From assembly GCA_963836375.1 (NCBI GenBank), contig CAWIJK010000002.1:1488001-1552000 (forward strand): a stretch of 64,000 bases of DNA. The letters run 5' to 3'. Below the pieces are notes generated by a model, which worked only from the letters and a program-made list of their open reading frames with translations, was not told the DNA's origin and ran no database searches. Shown one piece after another: positions 25,582 to 34,163 of the stretch. The number at the start of each line of letters is the position of its first letter. Position 1 is the stretch's first letter. The DNA comes from CAWIJK01 sp963836375 (lineage in GTDB: Bacteria; Actinomycetota; Acidimicrobiia; Acidimicrobiales; RAAP-2). The position numbers and the translations under genes were made by a program.

Positions 25582-26326
25582 GCCCGTAGCGGCGGGCGAA
25601 CAGGGCGAGGCCGGCCGCGCAGACGGCCCGCTCGGACGCAGGCAGGGCGCAGGTGGCCAGCCAGCTTCCCTGTGCGGCCCCGGGGTTGTAGGTCAGCACC
25701 CCGTACGCGGTGTACCGGCCGCCCGAGGGGATTCCGTCGCCCCGCACCCCGGGCGGGTCGGTGAACCCGACCACCGTGGCGCCGATCGCCCGCACCGACT
25801 CGCGGGCCGGGCGGGTCAGCGGGCAGCGGGCCATGAAGTCGCGGTGGTAGGCGGCGGCGGCGGCGGCGAACAGCGGGCAGGCCTGGCCCAGGGTGCAGCC
25901 GAGACACGCCGAGGTCTGGAGCCCGAGGACCGCCTGGCGCAGGGACGGGAACGACGACGGGCCCGAGGGCGGCGCCTGGTTGGGCGGGTAGACCTGCACC
26001 CCGCCCGAGCCGTCGGCACCGAACTGGGCGGCGCAGCGCCAGGCCCTGGGCCCGAGGAGGCGCATGCTGCCCTGGTTGTCGACGTAGAGGGCAACCGTGG
26101 CGGCCAGGGAGGGGGCGATCCCCACGGTGACCGACGCCGGCTGGGAGACCGGGGCGGGCGCCGGGGTCATGCCGAACGTCGTCGGGCAGACGACCACGGG
26201 GACTCGGGACCCGGTCGTGGCCGCCATCGCCGGGCCGCCCGCTGCCGGAACGAGGGCGACCGCCAGGCCCACGGCGACGGCCAGCGCCCCCAGCCCCAAA
26301 GGGCCCCCCCTCCGGGTCGTGGTCAC
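25574..26326 (-). CDS. Secreted protein of unknown function
   Basis: A 250-residue exported protein. The N-terminus has TTTRRGG, a long Ala/Val/Leu helix and a likely cleavage after GPAMA. The mature region carries several cysteines (ACLGCTLGQACPLF, MARCPLTRP, LATCALPASERAVCAAG) that could form disulfides outside the cell. I do not recognise a domain. The GTG at 26326 is chosen because the signal peptide starts there; a 13-residue upstream extension is less likely. It is convergent with the mycothiol-type dehydrogenase gene and divergent from the zinc-ribbon gene. Confidence 0.65.
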   Translation of the reverse strand: MTTTRRGGPLGLGALAVAVGLAVALVPAAGGPAMAATTGSRVPVVVCPTTFGMTPAPAPVSQPASVTVGIAPSLAATVALYVDNQGSMRLLGPRAWRCAAQFGADGSGGVQVYPPNQAPPSGPSSFPSLRQAVLGLQTSACLGCTLGQACPLFAAAAAAYHRDFMARCPLTRPARESVRAIGATVVGFTDPPGVRGDGIPSGGRYTAYGVLTYNPGAAQGSWLATCALPASERAVCAAGLALFARRYGRA

Positions 26327-26401
26327 GGGCCGATGATTCCACGTCCCGCACCGCTCCGGAGGCACCGGCCGGCCATCCCCGGCGGCGCTAAGCCCGGCCG
26401 C

Positions 26402-26407
26402 TACGGT
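26402..26407 (+). promoter_or_regulatory. -10 box, leaderless promoter of the zinc-ribbon gene
   Basis: TACGGT, then 8 bases, then ATG at 26416, the same layout as at 9804-9818. Confidence 0.5.
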
Positions 26408-26415
26408 CTGGCGTC

Positions 26416-26592
26416 ATGACGATGACCGGCGAGCGGACCGGCCCGGGAGCCGGCGACCAGGGCACCCCGAGGTGCGGGCGCTCGCCGCTCGGGACGTTCG
26501 CCGAGTGCCCGCACTGCGGCGGGCAGCTGCAGCCTGAGCACGCCCACTTCCGGTGTGTGGGCTGTGGCTGGCGGGATTCGTGCTGTGACTGA
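26416..26592 (+). CDS. 58-residue zinc-ribbon microprotein
   Basis: A small ORF with a disordered Gly/Thr-rich N-terminus and a C-terminal treble-clef-like ribbon: C31-PH-C34 (ECPHCGGQL) and C47-VG-C50 (FRCVGCGW), then a further Cys pair near the end (DSCCD). The spacing is that of zinc ribbons that bind nucleic acid or protein partners. It has no Shine-Dalgarno site but a good leaderless -10 box. It stands alone between two leftward genes. It could be a small regulator or an accessory factor; nothing more can be said from sequence. Confidence 0.65.
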   Translation: MTMTGERTGPGAGDQGTPRCGRSPLGTFAECPHCGGQLQPEHAHFRCVGCGWRDSCCD

Positions 26593-26627
26593 CTGCCGGC
26601 GTTGAGCCCCGGGCGGCCGGTCCGCCG

Positions 26628-27842
26628 TCAGGCGCCCCCCGGCGGCGTCCGCTCGGCGGCCGACTGTGCCTTCCCCGCCTTCTCGTCGGCGTGGTGCTGG
26701 ATGGCCGACATGATGGCGTTGCCGGCGGCCCCGATGAACTGTGGGCGGTTCTCCGCCGCCCAGTCCCGGCTGGCGGTGAGGGTTTCGGCCGAGCCCCTGA
26801 AGGCCGGGGTCACGTAGCGGGCGAACAGTTCATAAGAGCGGCGGGTGGCCTCGGTGTCGGCCCACTCGTGGCCCATTAGGAGGAACGACCCGAAGCCGCC
26901 CGACTGCTCTTCGAGCCGGGCGATCTGGGCGACGGCGTCGTCGGGGGTGCCGATCACGGCGAACCCCGAGGCGTTCAGCGCGTCGACCAGGGTGGCGTGG
27001 TTGGTGGCGTCGGGGGCCAGCGGGAGGGCGGCCACCCGCTCGAAGTAGTCGACCCACTCGGCCAGGCCGAAGTCGACGTCGGCGATGGCCTGCTCTTTGG
27101 TCTCGGCCAGGTGCATCGGGCCGACCAGGCGCCAGCGGCTGCGGTCGGCCACCGTCTTGAACTCGGCCGCCCGCTCCTCCACCACGCTCCAGTGGTACCC
27201 GAGGGCGTCGAACCCGCCCATGGAGGTGGCCCCGATCGACAGCAGACTGCACCCGAAACGCCCAGCCGCCCGGGGGCCCGCCGGCGAGACCTGGGCGGCC
27301 ACCGCCACCTCCGGGTGGGGTCGTTGGAAGGGACGGAGCTGCAACCGGGCCTGGTTGAGGGTGAACCAGTCGGACTTGTAGTCGACCGGGTCGTTGCTGC
27401 GAAGGAGGAGCAGGATCGCCTCAAGGCCCTCTTCCATCATGTCGCGCTGGCGGCCGACGTCGATCCCCATCATGAAGGCATCCGAAGGGAGGGCGCCGGG
27501 ACCCACCCCGATCATGATCCGACCCCGGGTCAGATGGTCGAGCAGGACCATGCGGTCGGCCAGGATCAGCGGCTGGTGGTAGGGCAGTGACGACACGCCG
27601 GTGCCCAGCCTGAGATGCCGGGTCCGCTCGGCGGCGACGGCGATGAACACCTCGGGCGACCCGATGATCTCGTAGCCGGCGGAGTGGTGCTCCCCGATCC
27701 ACGCCTCGTCGAAGCCGAGACGGTCCAGGTGCACGATGAGATCCAGATCGCGCTCGAGGGCGAGGGTGGGGTCCTGGCCCACGGGATGGAATGGCGCCAG
27801 GAAGATGCCGAAGCGCTTGTGGTTCGCGGTGCCCGGCGTCAT
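26628..27842 (-). CDS. LLM class flavin-dependent monooxygenase (LimB-like)
   Basis: A 404-residue luciferase-like TIM-barrel enzyme. It starts KRFGIFLAPFHPVGQDPTLA and contains DEAWIGEHHSAGYE, GTGVSSLPYHQPLILADR and GRIMIGVGPGALPSDAF, a pattern I associate with limonene 1,2-monooxygenase-like enzymes and alkane-type LLM members. It needs reduced flavin from a partner not encoded here. The start follows AAAGGGG. It is the second gene of a leftward pair, 51 bases after an alcohol dehydrogenase gene, suggesting one pathway in which an oxygenated product or alcohol is handled. Confidence 0.88.
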   Translation of the reverse strand: MTPGTANHKRFGIFLAPFHPVGQDPTLALERDLDLIVHLDRLGFDEAWIGEHHSAGYEIIGSPEVFIAVAAERTRHLRLGTGVSSLPYHQPLILADRMVLLDHLTRGRIMIGVGPGALPSDAFMMGIDVGRQRDMMEEGLEAILLLLRSNDPVDYKSDWFTLNQARLQLRPFQRPHPEVAVAAQVSPAGPRAAGRFGCSLLSIGATSMGGFDALGYHWSVVEERAAEFKTVADRSRWRLVGPMHLAETKEQAIADVDFGLAEWVDYFERVAALPLAPDATNHATLVDALNASGFAVIGTPDDAVAQIARLEEQSGGFGSFLLMGHEWADTEATRRSYELFARYVTPAFRGSAETLTASRDWAAENRPQFIGAAGNAIMSAIQHHADEKAGKAQSAAERTPPGGA

Positions 27843-27893
27843 GTGGTGCCCCTTTCAGTGCCCGCCGTCCGACGCTCGCCTGGGCCGGCGGGG

Positions 27894-28964
27894 CTACGGC
27901 TTGACCAGGATCTTCCCATGGCGCTCGGGCGACCGCAGGGCGGCAAAGGCGTCCGTCACCGCATCGAGGGCCACCACGTCGGTGACCAGGCCGTCAACCT
28001 TCAAGGACCCGTCGGTCAGCCGGTCGAGCGTCAGCGCGAACTCGCCCGGCGAGTAGCCGAAGGCGAAGCGCAGCTCGATCTCCTTGGTCACGGCGATGAA
28101 GGGTTCGAGGTGGTCGGTCTGCATGCAGACTCCGACCACGACGATCCGGCTACGGGCCGGTGCGTCGTCGATGAGCGACTGGAGCATGCCCGGAACCCCG
28201 ACCGCCTCGAAGATGACGGCGCTGCGGACCGGGCCCCCCAGCATCTCGGTCGCCGCACGATCGAGTGGGCTCCGGGCCACGCCGAACGACGACCAGCGGT
28301 CGTGGGGGGAGTGCTGGGCCGGGTCGATCACCTCGTCGGCACCGAAGCGCTCGGCCAGCTCACGCCGGGCGGCCGAGAAGTCGGCCGCCAGCACCGGGCC
28401 GTGCCCCCGGGCCTTCAGGGCGGCGATCACCGCCAGGCCGACCGGGCCGCACCCCACCACCAGGCAGACGTCCTCGGGCGCCAAGTCGGCCAGGCCGACC
28501 GCGTGCTCGCCGACGGCCATCGGCTCGGTCAGCGTCGCCCGCTCGGTCTCGAGGCCCTCGGCGACCGGCACTACCAGGGACTCCTGGAGGACCATGTACT
28601 CCCCCAGACCGCCGGGAAAGCGGGGCGAGTACCCGATCGCCTCCACCCCCGCGGGACCGAAGACGAGCGGCACCGAGCACACCCGGGTCCCGACGGAAAG
28701 GTTCCGCTGGGTGTCGGGTCCGAAGTCGACGATCTCGGCACAAAACTCGTGGCCGAAGACCGTGTCCTGTCCCGGTTCCATCGCCAGCAAGCCATCGACC
28801 CTCCGGGTCAACTCGGCGAAGTGGGTGAGGTCAGTCAGGGCGTGCAGGTCGGACCCGCAGATGCCGTTGAGCAGCGTCCGGACCAGGACGTGACCCGGAC
28901 CGGGCACCGGGTCGGGGACCTCTTCCAGCTCGAGTCGGTCGTTTCGGGCCACCGCCGCTCGCAT
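27894..28964 (-). CDS. Zinc-binding alcohol dehydrogenase family protein lacking the structural zinc lobe
   Basis: A 356-residue medium-chain dehydrogenase. The catalytic zinc ligands are present (NGICGSDLH and FGHEFCAE, with LTEPMAVGEHAV later), and the NAD(P)-binding motif is VVGCGPVGLAVIAA. The four-cysteine structural zinc loop found in most relatives is replaced by a short cysteine-poor stretch (CSVPLVFGPAGVEAIGYS), as in some threonine-dehydrogenase or glucose-dehydrogenase relatives. It is the first gene of the pair with the LLM monooxygenase at 26628. Substrate unknown. Confidence 0.82.
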   Translation of the reverse strand: MRAAVARNDRLELEEVPDPVPGPGHVLVRTLLNGICGSDLHALTDLTHFAELTRRVDGLLAMEPGQDTVFGHEFCAEIVDFGPDTQRNLSVGTRVCSVPLVFGPAGVEAIGYSPRFPGGLGEYMVLQESLVVPVAEGLETERATLTEPMAVGEHAVGLADLAPEDVCLVVGCGPVGLAVIAALKARGHGPVLAADFSAARRELAERFGADEVIDPAQHSPHDRWSSFGVARSPLDRAATEMLGGPVRSAVIFEAVGVPGMLQSLIDDAPARSRIVVVGVCMQTDHLEPFIAVTKEIELRFAFGYSPGEFALTLDRLTDGSLKVDGLVTDVVALDAVTDAFAALRSPERHGKILVKP

Positions 28965-29039
28965 GATCCAGTCTTAGCCCACCCAGAGCATACGGAGTCG
29001 GTAGGGTGGCGAGTCAGGCATTGCCTGCGGTCGGGCTGG

Positions 29040-29117
29040 CCTGCGGTGGGGCCTGCGGTGGGGCCTGCGGTGGGGCCTGCGGTGGGGCTGTGTGGTGGGG
29101 CCTGCGGTGGGGCTGTG
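29040..29117. repeat. 12-bp GC-rich tandem repeat next to tRNA-Ile2
   Basis: Five copies of CCTGCGGTGGGG (four in a row, the first lacking a strict boundary, one more after a variant) alternate with a 13-base variant CTGTGTGGTGGGG, whose last copy runs into the 3' end of the tRNA gene. The shared TGTGGTGGGG suggests the array grew from the tRNA terminus by slippage or repeated duplication. Confidence 0.7.
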
Positions 29118-29193
29118 TGGTGGGGCGGGCAGGGATCGAACCTGCGACCGAGGGATTATGAGTCCCCTGCTCTGACCACTGAGCTACCGCCCC
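29118..29193 (-). tRNA. tRNA-Ile2 (anticodon CAT)
   Basis: A 76-base cloverleaf with the CCA encoded. The acceptor GGGGCGG pairs with CCGCCCC, the T arm is GCAGG-TTCGATC-CCTGC, and the anticodon loop is ACTCATAAT. The D arm and anticodon stem AGAGCAGGGGACTCATAATC match isoleucine tRNAs whose CAT is modified to lysidine rather than elongator or initiator methionine tRNA. Expression is leftward. It marks the left border of the accessory region. Confidence 0.88.
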
Positions 29194-29574
29194 TGAACTG
29201 GTTTTCTTGCCTCTCTTCACCGGGAAGGCCCCGTGCAAGGTAGCAAGACCGGGGCCGGCCCGGTCCGTGGCCGTCGCGCCTACGCCGGGCCGATGGTACG
29301 CCGATCCACAGTCAGACCTCGTGCGACTCGAGAGCGACGGACAAGTCCTGGCGCATTGGTCGTCAACCCTCGAAGCGCGACCGGCGACCGGAGTGGGGAT
29401 GTTCAGTGATCTCGTGCCCGAACTGCAGAGAGATTCTCATGCAACTGGCCACGAGGGTCGGAATGGCCGCGGCGCGGCAGGATCTTCACAGATTCGATCC
29501 CAGATGGGTGACCAGCGCCGCTACTCCGGGCGTTCGGGGAACAGCGGCCACCGCTTCGGGGCCCGTTCGGTGCT
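29194..29574. other. No recognisable gene
   Basis: Between tRNA-Ile2 and the YdcF-like gene. Several short open frames exist but have no ribosome site, leaderless box or familiar motif. GC is lower than in the flanking core genes. Confidence 0.45.
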
Positions 29575-30180
29575 TCAAGTCCGTCTCGTGGTGGCCACCC
29601 GTCTTGGCGGCACGATCAGCACTCTCTCAGGGGGTCCGGACCCACATCCGCGCTGGAGGACCAGCGCCTTGCCAAGAGCTCCCCACTCGTAGGCGACATT
29701 GAACAGCCAACCTGCAACCCCGCGGGGGCTGACGGCGCTGAACAGGACGGCTCCGTGGTAGCAACGCTCAAAGCGGATCCGGGCTCGAGTGGTTTGGGTC
29801 ACGATGGTCACCACCAACAGTCGGTGCCAATGATGTTCGGCGGCGATTCGGGCCACGTCCACGGCTTCGCCCTGCGTGGTGGCCGGATCCGGGTCAAAGC
29901 AGATCACCTCGACTCGCGCCGGACCTCGGGGACATGGCGTCCACAGAGGATCCGACCGCACCAGAACCGGCGCATAGCCGTCTCGGGCCAGCCCCAATCC
30001 CCTCTGCCATCGACTCGACCATGGGGACCCGCTCAGAACCACGATGGCATTAACTCGTTGTGGGGCATTGGTTGCCGGCCAGACGAAGAGGACAGCGGTG
30101 AGTACCAGGAACGCCACGACCAGCACGGTTGCCGTCGCCATCAGGGCGCGGGAACGACGAGTCCAGTGGAAACGTGCCAT
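29575..30180 (-). CDS. YdcF/SanA-like membrane protein (DUF218)
   Basis: A 201-residue protein with one N-terminal membrane segment (about residues 13-34, ALMATATVLVVAFLVLTAVL) and an outer DUF218 domain. Typical elements are AIVVLSGSP, RGLGLARDGYAPVLVRS, TTQGEAVDVARIAAEHHWHR and TQTTRARIRFERCY. Family members (SanA, ElyC, YdcF) are tied to envelope integrity, and the fold is Rossmann-like. The ATG at 30180 is nine bases after TAGCGT on its strand, suggesting leaderless transcription. The C-terminal third, with GCGSGPPERV, is less typical. Confidence 0.72.
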   Translation of the reverse strand: MARFHWTRRSRALMATATVLVVAFLVLTAVLFVWPATNAPQRVNAIVVLSGSPWSSRWQRGLGLARDGYAPVLVRSDPLWTPCPRGPARVEVICFDPDPATTQGEAVDVARIAAEHHWHRLLVVTIVTQTTRARIRFERCYHGAVLFSAVSPRGVAGWLFNVAYEWGALGKALVLQRGCGSGPPERVLIVPPRRVATTRRT

Positions 30181-30189
30181 ATTTTCGAA

Positions 30190-30195
30190 ACGCTA
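30190..30195 (-). promoter_or_regulatory. -10 box, leaderless promoter of the YdcF-like gene
   Basis: TAGCGT on the minus strand, 9 bases before the ATG at 30180. The spacer contains the palindrome TTCGAA. Confidence 0.45.
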
Positions 30196-30425
30196 GTGAT
30201 GTCACCTAGCGGTCAGCGAGCTGGCACGGTGCAGCTGCGTGACAAGCCATAGGTTGGGGAGCACTCGGTGGGGGCCGCTCGTACGCCACGGTGGCCCCGC
30301 CAATATTGTAGTGAGCGACGGCGCTGCCCCACGACACAGGGCCCACCCTGCGAGCGTCTGCGCTGGCTGACGGTCTTTCGTTTCGTGCCCAGTGATCCCG
30401 TGACCGATTGTCAGGTCGAAGACCG

Positions 30426-30431
30426 TAGGAT
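30426..30431 (+). promoter_or_regulatory. -10 box, leaderless promoter of the 83-residue gene
   Basis: TAGGAT followed by 6 bases and the ATG at 30438. Confidence 0.5.
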
Positions 30432-30437
30432 TGGCCC

Positions 30438-30689
30438 ATGCCAGGAATTGGTGAGCATCCGAATCCCGAAGACCGGATCAGCGAGCTGAAAACGTCAATT
30501 GGCAAGTACATCAGCGGTGCCGAGGAGCCGACCGGAGAAGCACTCGCCGAGTTGGCGAGAGCGGTCCACGAACTGGCCGACCATGTCGTGGACTTGCACA
30601 AACGGTTCGAGAGAGTCGAGGCGTCACTTCCCGAGTGGACGACGCAGGGTTGGATCCCATCTCCGGGAAATAGCGCTGAGGACCGCTGA
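30438..30689 (+). CDS. Small acidic helical protein, unknown function
   Basis: An 83-residue protein, mostly helical and rich in Glu/Leu/Ala, with a probable short coiled coil (LAELARAVHELADHVVDL, then HKRFERVEASL). It has no signal peptide and no known domain. The start is supported by a TAGGAT box six bases upstream, so it is probably a real leaderless gene rather than a chance frame. It lies alone in the accessory region. Confidence 0.55.
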   Translation: MPGIGEHPNPEDRISELKTSIGKYISGAEEPTGEALAELARAVHELADHVVDLHKRFERVEASLPEWTTQGWIPSPGNSAEDR

Positions 30690-30842
30690 CAGCACTAGCT
30701 CTGCGGAGCTCCACTGCAGACCCGTCTCTCTCGCAACCTCGTAGAGGCGGGACTCATCCTCGATGACGCCCTATGGCGGAACGGAGGTCGGGTGTCGCCC
30801 GAGTTCCGGCAGTTCTCTAGGGCGCTGACGGGAGACACACCC

Positions 30843-31952
30843 TTACCCGGTCGGCACCGCCCCCACGACGTTGGTGACGTGGACGCCCACCCCGGGCAAT
30901 GAGCCCTGGGAGGTGGCGTCGCCGAAGGCGAAGACTCCGCCGTCAGAACCGATGAGCCAGTAGCCCCCGCCGTCGGGGGTGGGCACGATCGAGACGATGT
31001 TCGACACCGTGACCCCGAGACCGGGCAGCGAGCCGTGGGAGGTGGCGTCGCCGAAGGCGTAGACCGCGCCGTTGGCCCCCACCACGTAGTAGCCCTGGCC
31101 GTCGGGGGTGGCCGCGATGCCGGTGATGTCGTTGACCGAGACCCCGATCCCGGGGAGCGAGCCCAGGAACGGGGCGTTCCCGAAGGTGAAGACCCCGCCG
31201 TCCTTTCCGACCAGGAAGTAGCCCCCACCTCCCGGGGTGGCCACGATGCCCACGATATTTGAGACGTGGACGTTCTGGGCCGGTAAGGAGCCGTAGAAGC
31301 CGCTCGACTGGCCGACCGGGAAGACGAAGACCCCGCCGTCGGAACCCACCAGGTCATAGCCCTGGTAGTTGTTGGTGGGCACGATGCCCACCACGTCCGA
31401 GACCTTCACGTTCAAGCCCGGGAGCGATCCGAAGAAGCCCGAGGACTGGCCGACCGGGAAGACGAAGACCCCGCCGTCGGAACCCACCAGGTTGTAGCCG
31501 GTGAAGTTGTTGGTGGGCACGATGCCCACGATGTTGTTGACCTTCACGCCCAGACCTGGGAGTGAGCCGAAGAAGCCACTGGCCTGGCCGACGGGGAAGA
31601 CGAAGACCCCGCCGTCAGAACCGGCCAGGTCGTAACCGGCGGTCTGGATGGTGACGCTCTGGGTGGTCGTCGCTGACGGGCCCCCGTTGTTGGAGACCGT
31701 CTGGCCGGTGAAGACCTGGGCCGTCGAGGTCCCCTGGGTGTTGGTCACGGTCAGGGTCACCTGGTAGGTGTCCGAGGCGGCGTAGGTGTGGGTGGTGGTG
31801 GCCGAGGTGGTGGTGGCCGTCGTCCCGTCCCCGAAGTTCCAGGCGTAGCTGGCGATCGAGCCGACCGGGGAGCTCGAGGCCGAGGCGTTCAAGGTGGTGG
31901 CGCCACCGGCGGGCCCCGGGGTCACGGTGAAGGCGGCCGTGGGCGCCTGGTC
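30843..31952. repeat. Left arm of a 1.1-kb inverted repeat
   Basis: Covers the PKD and C-terminal repeats of paralogue A. The reverse complement is highly similar to 39525-40629, with long identical stretches around the GGSDGGVFVFPVGQ codons. Homologous recombination between the arms would invert the roughly 7.6 kb between them and exchange protein C-termini. Confidence 0.75.
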
Positions 31953-33002
31953 GGGGGTGATGGCGATGCCGTAGGGGGTACTCATCGATCCCCCGGTGAT
32001 AGCGGATCCCACCGTCTTGGTGGCCAGGTTGATGGGGCTCACAGACGCAGAGGAGTAGTTAGCGACGTAGGCGGTGGTTCCGTCGGGAGTAATGGCAATG
32101 CCCCACGGGCTCGAAAGGCTTGTGCCTGTGATGGGCGTTTTCGTGGAGTCCGTGGCTACGTCGATCGGAGTCACAGAGTCGCCCCCCGAATTCGTGACGT
32201 AGGCGGTCTGTCCGTTCGGGGTTATCGCAATGCCAACGGGGTCGTTCAAACCCCCTCCGGTGATCGGAGTGCCTGCGGTGTTCGCGGCCACGTTGATCGG
32301 GATCACCGCCGGCCCGATCCCGTTCTGCTGATTGATGACGTAGACGGTCTGTCCGTTCGGGGTGACGGCAATGCCAGTCGGATTTGTCAACCCCGAGAGG
32401 GTGATCGGCGTCTCTGCGGTATCGGTTGCCAGATTGATGGGGATCACGAAGCCGCCAGCAGTTGCGACGTAGGCGCTCTTCCCATTGGGCGTAATGGCAA
32501 CGTCAAGGGCCTGATGAGTCAGGGTGATAAACGGTCCTGGGTTGTTGGTCGCCACGTTGATGGTGGCCACACCAGCTCCGTCGGCGACATACGCCGTCTG
32601 TCCGTCCGGGGCGATGGCGATGTCAAATGGAAACACGCCCGAAGTGGTGATCACCGGTCCGGCGGTCTCAGTGGCCAGGTTGACCGGGGTCACAGTTCCC
32701 GGATTGGTGTTGGCGTTGGCAACGTAGGCGGTCTGCCCGTTCGGTGTGATGGCAATGGCTAAGGGCGCAGCTATGCCACCACCGGTGATCGCCGATCCGG
32801 CAACGTTGGTAGCGGTCGGGATGGGGGTCACGCCTGTCCCGGAGCCGTTGCCGTAGTTCGCCACGTAGGCAGTGGGCGCGAGCACTGCCGCCCCGGCCAA
32901 AGAGTGGCCCAAGAGGACAATCGTGGATGTGACTGGGATCATCACGCCGACGACACCCAAGAGGGCGGCGGCACTGCGGGGCACTCTCTTGAACCCGTCC
33001 AT
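30843..33002 (-). CDS. Large secreted YVTN-propeller/PKD/surface-repeat protein (paralogue A)
   Basis: A 719-residue exported protein in three parts. After a signal peptide (FKRVPRSAAALLGVVGVMIP) come about seven YVTN-type blades to about residue 360 (units such as TPITGGG, GIAITPNGQTAYV). Next is a PKD domain (SYAWNFGDGTTATTT). The C-terminus has six 43-46-residue units of the type GYDLVGSDGGVFVFPVGQ, then SGFFGSLPGL, then VGIVPTNN. All parts are predicted beta-propeller or Ig-like, suggesting adhesion or a cell-surface layer. The ATG at 33002 follows GGAGG by five bases. From the PKD onward the DNA nearly matches the gene at 38484 in inverted orientation. Confidence 0.85.
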   Translation of the reverse strand: MDGFKRVPRSAAALLGVVGVMIPVTSTIVLLGHSLAGAAVLAPTAYVANYGNGSGTGVTPIPTATNVAGSAITGGGIAAPLAIAITPNGQTAYVANANTNPGTVTPVNLATETAGPVITTSGVFPFDIAIAPDGQTAYVADGAGVATINVATNNPGPFITLTHQALDVAITPNGKSAYVATAGGFVIPINLATDTAETPITLSGLTNPTGIAVTPNGQTVYVINQQNGIGPAVIPINVAANTAGTPITGGGLNDPVGIAITPNGQTAYVTNSGGDSVTPIDVATDSTKTPITGTSLSSPWGIAITPDGTTAYVANYSSASVSPINLATKTVGSAITGGSMSTPYGIAITPDQAPTAAFTVTPGPAGGATTLNASASSSPVGSIASYAWNFGDGTTATTTSATTTHTYAASDTYQVTLTVTNTQGTSTAQVFTGQTVSNNGGPSATTTQSVTIQTAGYDLAGSDGGVFVFPVGQASGFFGSLPGLGVKVNNIVGIVPTNNFTGYNLVGSDGGVFVFPVGQSSGFFGSLPGLNVKVSDVVGIVPTNNYQGYDLVGSDGGVFVFPVGQSSGFYGSLPAQNVHVSNIVGIVATPGGGGYFLVGKDGGVFTFGNAPFLGSLPGIGVSVNDITGIAATPDGQGYYVVGANGAVYAFGDATSHGSLPGLGVTVSNIVSIVPTPDGGGYWLIGSDGGVFAFGDATSQGSLPGVGVHVTNVVGAVPTG

Positions 33003-33368
33003 GACGACCTCCATTCGCAGGCCGTGCCCAGGTGCCCACGGCTACGGACAAGCTAGTGGGTCAACCATTCGATTGCGCATGGCGATTGTCGTAGCGGCTC
33101 TCCACTCCTCCCGCCGTCCTCAATGGGCAAGCCCTGTCACAGATCCGGCACCACAACTTTGAGACTCGATCCGAGTGGCGGTTGGCGGTGCGCTTGACCC
33201 GGCTGCCCGAGTCGGCGGCTGAGTCCGAGCAGATCGCCGAGCTCCGTCGAGGCATGCCTTTCGGAGCAGGAGACAGGACATGCCCTTCCCCCCGCCGCCT
33301 ACGAGGCTTCGCGACGGCTTGTACGGGTCGTACGATCGTCGGAATGCTCAGTTGGAAAGGACGACGGT
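33003..33368. other. Intergenic region between divergent genes
   Basis: No gene is supported. It should contain the promoters of the leftward repeat protein and the rightward channel. TACGAT at about 33330 is a possible -10 box for the channel, and an 8-base palindrome ACGATCGT overlaps it. Confidence 0.35.
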
Positions 33369-34163
33369 ATGAACGAGCCCGGTTTGACAGCGCTGGATAA
33401 CGAGGGCGCTCACCACCTACTTCTCGGGTCGGGCTTCCGGCCCGGAGACGACCGGAGCCGGGTCGAGGCATACCAGCGACGATGGCAGGTCCCGCTTGAC
33501 CTGCTGGCCCTCGTCACGCTCTGGTTCATCGTGGTGCCGCCCGGCGTCATCACGACAAACCACAAGATCTATGTGCTACTTCTGGTTCTCCGAGTTGCGC
33601 TCTCCGTGATCTACGCCGTCGACATAATGATCAGGAGCATCCTCGCCCCTCACCACGTCTATTACCTTCGGCACAACCTCTTGTCAGTGGCTACGGTCTT
33701 CCTACCGTTCCTCCGAGTTTCCTTCAGCCTCAGGCTGTTGCGGTCGATCTTCCAACGAGGAAGTCTCGGCAGGTTCGTTCTCGCGGCAGGCCTGATGTTC
33801 CTGAACCTCACCGCCGTCGTGTACTTCTACGAGCGCCGCGCGCCTCATGGGAACATCAGAACTGTCGGCAATGCGCTGTGGTGGGCGGTGGTCACCCTCA
33901 CCACCGTCGGCTACGGCGACTACACCCCGGTCACCTGGCAGGGTCGTTTGGCGGCGGCGCTACTGATGTTTGTCGGATTCGGAGTCCTGGCCACGATCAC
34001 TGCACAGATCTCCTCAGCCTTCATCGACCAAGCCGCCCGGGCACGGGCCAAACAGCAGGGAGCAGTAGGTCCGGCGGGGAATGGTGACAGTGAGCAGCTG
34101 AACGCCATCGCCGCCCAGCTGGCCCGCTTGGAGGAGCGGCTCGGTAGCTCCCCGCCGTCATGA
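33369..34163 (+). CDS. Potassium channel, six-helix voltage-gated type
   Basis: A 264-residue membrane protein with a cytoplasmic N-terminus of about 40 residues, about five membrane helices, a re-entrant pore loop with the K+ filter TLTTVGYGDYTP, and a final helix (AAALLMFVGFGVLATIT). The fourth segment (VSFSLRLLRSIFQR) has only a few Arg residues, so voltage sensing is doubtful. A short C-terminal coiled coil (LNAIAAQLARLEERLG) probably holds the tetramer. GGAAAGG lies ahead of the ATG. It would conduct K+ across the cytoplasmic membrane. Confidence 0.85.
   Translation: MNEPGLTALDNEGAHHLLLGSGFRPGDDRSRVEAYQRRWQVPLDLLALVTLWFIVVPPGVITTNHKIYVLLLVLRVALSVIYAVDIMIRSILAPHHVYYLRHNLLSVATVFLPFLRVSFSLRLLRSIFQRGSLGRFVLAAGLMFLNLTAVVYFYERRAPHGNIRTVGNALWWAVVTLTTVGYGDYTPVTWQGRLAAALLMFVGFGVLATITAQISSAFIDQAARARAKQQGAVGPAGNGDSEQLNAIAAQLARLEERLGSSPPS

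Noticed and set aside
29118..29193. Reading the CAT tRNA as methionine tRNA
   Set aside because: The anticodon arm and D arm match lysidine-type isoleucine tRNAs; no initiator features such as a mismatched first pair.
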